Source of the DNA: CBFFRJ01 sp051486985
Lineage (GTDB): Bacteria; Pseudomonadota; Gammaproteobacteria; Enterobacterales; Enterobacteriaceae
Direction of reading: 5' to 3'
NCBI RefSeq assembly: GCF_051486985.1
Contig: NZ_JAHVDV010000021.1
Location: forward strand, 1 to 64,000
DNA: 64,000 nt
Both the position numbers and the translations under genes were made by a program. Positions 61,154 through 64,000 of the stretch are shown one piece after another (position 1 is the stretch's first letter; every line of letters starts with the position of its first letter). Under the pieces are notes generated by a model. That model was given only the letters and a program-made list of their open reading frames with translations. It ran no database searches and was not told where the DNA came from.

Positions 61154-62194
61154 TTAATACAGCGCTTTACCGCTGCTGTCCTTCACGTTGGTTTTCCATG
61201 CTGCGCGAACCTGCTCAACAACGCTTTCTGGCAGCGTTGCGTAATCCAGTTCGTTGGCTTGTTTGCCACCGTTTTTGTAAGCCCAGTCAAAGAACTTCAG
61301 AACTTCAGCACCCTGCTCAGGTTTTTTCTGCTCTTTGTGCACCAGGATGAAGGTAGTGGAGGTAATCGGCCACACGTCTTCGCCTTTCTGGTTGGTCAGG
61401 TCCTGCGCGAAGGATTTGCTCCAGTCGATGTTTTTCGTCGCGTTGGAGAAGCTCTCTTCAGTCGGAGAGACCGGCTTGCCATCAGCAGAAAGCAGCTTGG
61501 TATAAGTCAGGTTGTTCTGCTTAGCGTAGGCGTATTCAACGTAACCGATGGAGCCTGGCAGACGCTGAACAAATGCAGCGATACCGTCGTTACCTTTACC
61601 GCCAAGACCCGTCGGCCAGTTAACGGTAGAGCCAGCGCCGATAGAGGATTTCCACTCTTCATTCACTTTTGCCAGGTAGCTGGTAAAGACGAAGGAAGTA
61701 CCGGAACCATCAGCACGACGCACGACGGCGATGTTCTGAGAAGGCAGTTTTTTACCTGGGTTCAGCTTAGCGATTGCTGCGTCATCCCATTTTTTGATTT
61801 TGCCAAGGTAGATATCGCCCAGGGTTTTACCATCCAGCACCAGCTCACCCGATTTGAAACCTTCCAGGTTAACGGCCAGCACCACGCCACCGATAACGGT
61901 AGGGAACTGGAACAGACCTTCCTGAGCCAGTTTATCGTCAGCCAGAGGAGCATCAGACGCACCGAAATCAACGGTGTTAGCAATGATCTGTTTTACGCCG
62001 CCAGAGGAGCCGATACCCTGGTAGTTTACTTTACTACCGTTTTCTTTCTGGTATGTATCAGCCCACTTGGCATACACCGGCGCCGGGAAAGTTGCACCCG
62101 CACCCGTCAGACTTGCAGCGGCATTAACTGCAAAAGCGCTCAGAGAAAAGGTCGCGGCGACAACAGTTGCGACAGTGGTACGCATAACGTTCAT
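61154..62194 (-). CDS. pstS: Periplasmic phosphate-binding protein PstS
   Basis: The 346-residue protein has a signal peptide (MNVMRTTVATVVAATFSLSA) and the phosphate-contacting loops TGAGATFPAP, SSGGVKQ, GASDAPL and RRADGSGTSF. It delivers inorganic phosphate to PstCAB and is strongly induced on starvation. AGGAGAC precedes the ATG. Pho boxes lie upstream. Confidence 0.98.
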   Translation of the reverse strand: MNVMRTTVATVVAATFSLSAFAVNAAASLTGAGATFPAPVYAKWADTYQKENGSKVNYQGIGSSGGVKQIIANTVDFGASDAPLADDKLAQEGLFQFPTVIGGVVLAVNLEGFKSGELVLDGKTLGDIYLGKIKKWDDAAIAKLNPGKKLPSQNIAVVRRADGSGTSFVFTSYLAKVNEEWKSSIGAGSTVNWPTGLGGKGNDGIAAFVQRLPGSIGYVEYAYAKQNNLTYTKLLSADGKPVSPTEESFSNATKNIDWSKSFAQDLTNQKGEDVWPITSTTFILVHKEQKKPEQGAEVLKFFDWAYKNGGKQANELDYATLPESVVEQVRAAWKTNVKDSSGKALY

Positions 62195-62250
62195 AATGTC
62201 TCCTGCTAGGAATCGTAAATCGTTGTTTAGTGGCTACGATGAGCAAAATA

Positions 62251-62300
62251 GGACACTTTGATGACAGTTATATGCAAGGATTGTTACTGTTTGATGACAA
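62251..62300 (-). promoter_or_regulatory. Pho boxes of pstS
   Basis: Two 18-base PhoB sites on the minus strand read TTGTCATCAAACAGTAAC (62283-62300) and ACTGTCATCAAAGTGTCC (62251-62268), separated by 14 bases; the latter is followed by TATTTTG, the pstS -10 region. The E. coli pstS promoter has the same two-box layout. The rest of the 62195-62511 gap shows no gene. Confidence 0.85.
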
Positions 62301-62477
62301 TGGCCATTAAAGTCGGAATGCGAGTAAAAATAGTTGCAGCATCATGGGGATGCTGAAGTTGATGACGTTTAGTTTTCAATAAGGTTTTAGTTTTGTGACA
62401 GTTAAAACGTAGTTGATGCGCTGAGAATGTCACCCGTTAGCGTTGAAAAAAAGAGGTATCTCGCCAGCCGGTGAGAT

Positions 62478-62505
62478 AAAAAACGCCCCGGCTGGCGGGG
62501 CGTTT
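62478..62505 (-). terminator. glmS terminator
   Basis: On the minus strand AAACGCCCCGCCAGC and its pair (GGGGCGTTT) form a nine-base stem followed by TTTTATC. It lies six bases after the glmS stop. Confidence 0.9.
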
Positions 62506-62511
62506 GAGGCG

Positions 62512-64000
62512 TTACTCGACCGTCACAGATTTGGCGAGGTTTCGCGGCTGATCCACGTCCGTGCCTTTAATCAGCGCAACGTGATAAGCCAGCAGCTGTA
62601 GCGGTACGGTGTAGAAAATCGGCGCAATCACTTCATCAACGTGCGGCATCTCAATGATGTGCATATTGTCGCTGCTGGTAAAACCGGCATCCTTATCAGC
62701 AAAGACATACAACACGCCACCGCGCGCGCGCACCTCTTCAATATTGGATTTTAGTTTTTCCAGCAGTTCGTTATTGGGCGCGATCACAATCACCGGCATG
62801 TCGTCATCAATCAACGCCAGCGGGCCATGTTTCAACTCACCTGCCGCGTAGGCTTCAGCGTGAATGTAGGAAATCTCTTTCAGCTTCAGTGCCCCTTCCA
62901 GCGCAATCGGGTACTGATCGCCACGCCCGAGGAACAGCGCGTGATGCTTGTCGGAGAAATCTTCCGCCAGTTGCGCAATGCGTTTGTCCTGCGACAGCAT
63001 TTGCTCAATGCGGCTCGGCAGAGTCTGAAGACCGTGAACAATCTCATGCTCCACGGAAGCGTCCAGCCCTTTAAGGTGGGCCAGTTTTGCCACCAGCATC
63101 AACAGCACCGTGAGCTGAGTGGTAAACGCCTTGGTGGAGGCCACGCCAATTTCCGTACCCGCATTGGTCATGATGGCCAGATCGGATTCGCGCACCAGTG
63201 ACGAGCCCGGTACGTTGCAAATTGTCAGCGATCCCAGATAGCCCAGCTCTTTGGAAAGACGCAGCCCTGCGAGGGTGTCTGCCGTTTCACCAGACTGAGA
63301 GAGCGTGATCATCAGGCTATTGCGCCGCACTGCGGATTTGCGGTAGCGGAACTCAGAGGCAATCTCCACATCGCACGGCACGCCCGCCAGCGACTCAAAC
63401 CAGTAGCGGGAGACCATCCCGGAGTTATAAGAGGTTCCGCAGGCAATGATCTGAATATGTTCAACCTTACTCAGCAGTTCATTAGCCTGGGCACCCAGCT
63501 CGCTTAAATCCACTTCACCGTGGCTGATTCGCCCGGACAAGGTATTTTTAATCGCGTTCGGCTGCTCATAAATCTCTTTTTGCATGTAATGACGATAAGC
63601 GCCTTTGTCGCCCGCGTCATACTGCAAATTAGATTCAATCTCCTGGCGTTTCACGCTGGTGCCGGTGTTATCAAAGATGGAGACAGAGCGGCGCGTCACT
63701 TCGGCAATATCACCTTCTTCAAGGTAAATAAAACGACGCGTTACGGGCAGCAGAGCCAGCTGATCGGAGGCGATAAAATTCTCGCCCATGCCTAAACCGA
63801 TAACCATCGGACTACCTGAGCGCGCAGCCAGCAGCGTGGACGGATCACGGGAATCCATGATCACCGTACCGTAGGCACCCCGTAGCTGAGGGATAGTGCG
63901 CAGCACCGCGTCGCGCAGCGTCCCACCCTGTTCAAGCTCCCAGTGCACAAGGTGAGCAATCACTTCGGTGTCAGTTTCGGAGACGAAGGTATAACCGCGC
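62512..64000 (-). CDS. glmS: Glutamine-fructose-6-phosphate aminotransferase (3' part)
   Basis: The frame runs off the right edge, so only the C-terminal 495 or so residues (of about 609) are seen. It covers the end of the glutaminase domain (ARGYTFVSETDTEV-type start, GYTFVSETDTEVIAHLV) and both SIS isomerase domains (CGTSYNSGMVSRYW, TLSQSGETADTLAGLR, GRGDQYPIALEGALKLKEIS), ending NLAKSVTVE. The enzyme makes glucosamine 6-phosphate for cell wall synthesis. The N-terminal Cys nucleophile, glmU and the 5' control region lie outside the window. Confidence 0.97.
   Translation of the reverse strand, partial: RGYTFVSETDTEVIAHLVHWELEQGGTLRDAVLRTIPQLRGAYGTVIMDSRDPSTLLAARSGSPMVIGLGMGENFIASDQLALLPVTRRFIYLEEGDIAEVTRRSVSIFDNTGTSVKRQEIESNLQYDAGDKGAYRHYMQKEIYEQPNAIKNTLSGRISHGEVDLSELGAQANELLSKVEHIQIIACGTSYNSGMVSRYWFESLAGVPCDVEIASEFRYRKSAVRRNSLMITLSQSGETADTLAGLRLSKELGYLGSLTICNVPGSSLVRESDLAIMTNAGTEIGVASTKAFTTQLTVLLMLVAKLAHLKGLDASVEHEIVHGLQTLPSRIEQMLSQDKRIAQLAEDFSDKHHALFLGRGDQYPIALEGALKLKEISYIHAEAYAAGELKHGPLALIDDDMPVIVIAPNNELLEKLKSNIEEVRARGGVLYVFADKDAGFTSSDNMHIIEMPHVDEVIAPIFYTVPLQLLAYHVALIKGTDVDQPRNLAKSVTVE

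Noticed and set aside
61259..62209. Open frame of 316 codons opposite pstS
   Set aside because: It is antisense to an intact pstS, with no start signal or family match.

Overview
The window is chromosomal DNA of an enteric bacterium (Enterobacteriaceae). From about 23.6 kb to the right edge, gene order and protein sequence follow the E. coli K-12 segment from yicL through ilvBN, gyrB-dnaA, mnmE and the pst operon to glmS. The lacZ N-terminus and the overall style suggest Enterobacter or a close relative (Lelliottia, Leclercia, Citrobacter, Klebsiella); the species cannot be fixed from the sequence alone.

Left part (1-23.1 kb) is an accessory region for sugar use and small transporters. It opens with the tail of a LysR gene and a nested tandem repeat, then a Bcr/CflA-type exporter, a LysR regulator divergent from a cupin, and an aldo/keto reductase. 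Next comes a leftward sugar block: lacI, lacZ (no lacY), then GH36 alpha-galactosidase, a MelB carrier, a LamB-like porin and a MalM-like lipoprotein. LacI-type operators sit before lacZ and again before the alpha-galactosidase gene, so one repressor probably controls both beta- and alpha-galactoside use. A LysR/nitroreductase pair follows, then a rightward beta-glucoside operon (LacI-type repressor, PTS IIB, IIC, GH1 phospho-beta-glucosidase, IIA, porin).

Middle part (23.6-40.4 kb): yicL, nepI, yicN, ilvN-ilvB with leader ivbL and attenuator, the istR/tisB SOS toxin-antitoxin locus, an EamA exporter, emrD, a GH5-like secreted protein, dsdA, a YidI-like protein, yidE, ibpB-ibpA with heat-shock promoter and RNA thermometers, yidQ, yidR and yidA. 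Relative to E. coli K-12, nlpA/yicS, adeQ/uhp, yidFGH, cbrA/dgo and yidB are absent from the expected places.

Right part (40.6-64 kb): gyrB-recF-dnaN-dnaA, divergent from rpmH-rnpA-yidD-yidC-mnmE plus a 2H-phosphoesterase-like gene; then yieE, chrR, adeP, hxpB, yieL, phoU-pstBACS with Pho boxes, and the 3' part of glmS. tnaCAB/mdtL/yidZ, cbrBC, yieK and the bgl operon are missing, yet a BglG-type antiterminator (RAT) and overlapping terminator remain just upstream of yieL.

Short interspersed repeats (a palindromic CTCTCCCCAAAGGGG-type element and a longer mosaic element present twice) punctuate intergenic spaces. No CRISPR array, prophage, transposase, rRNA or tRNA gene was seen.
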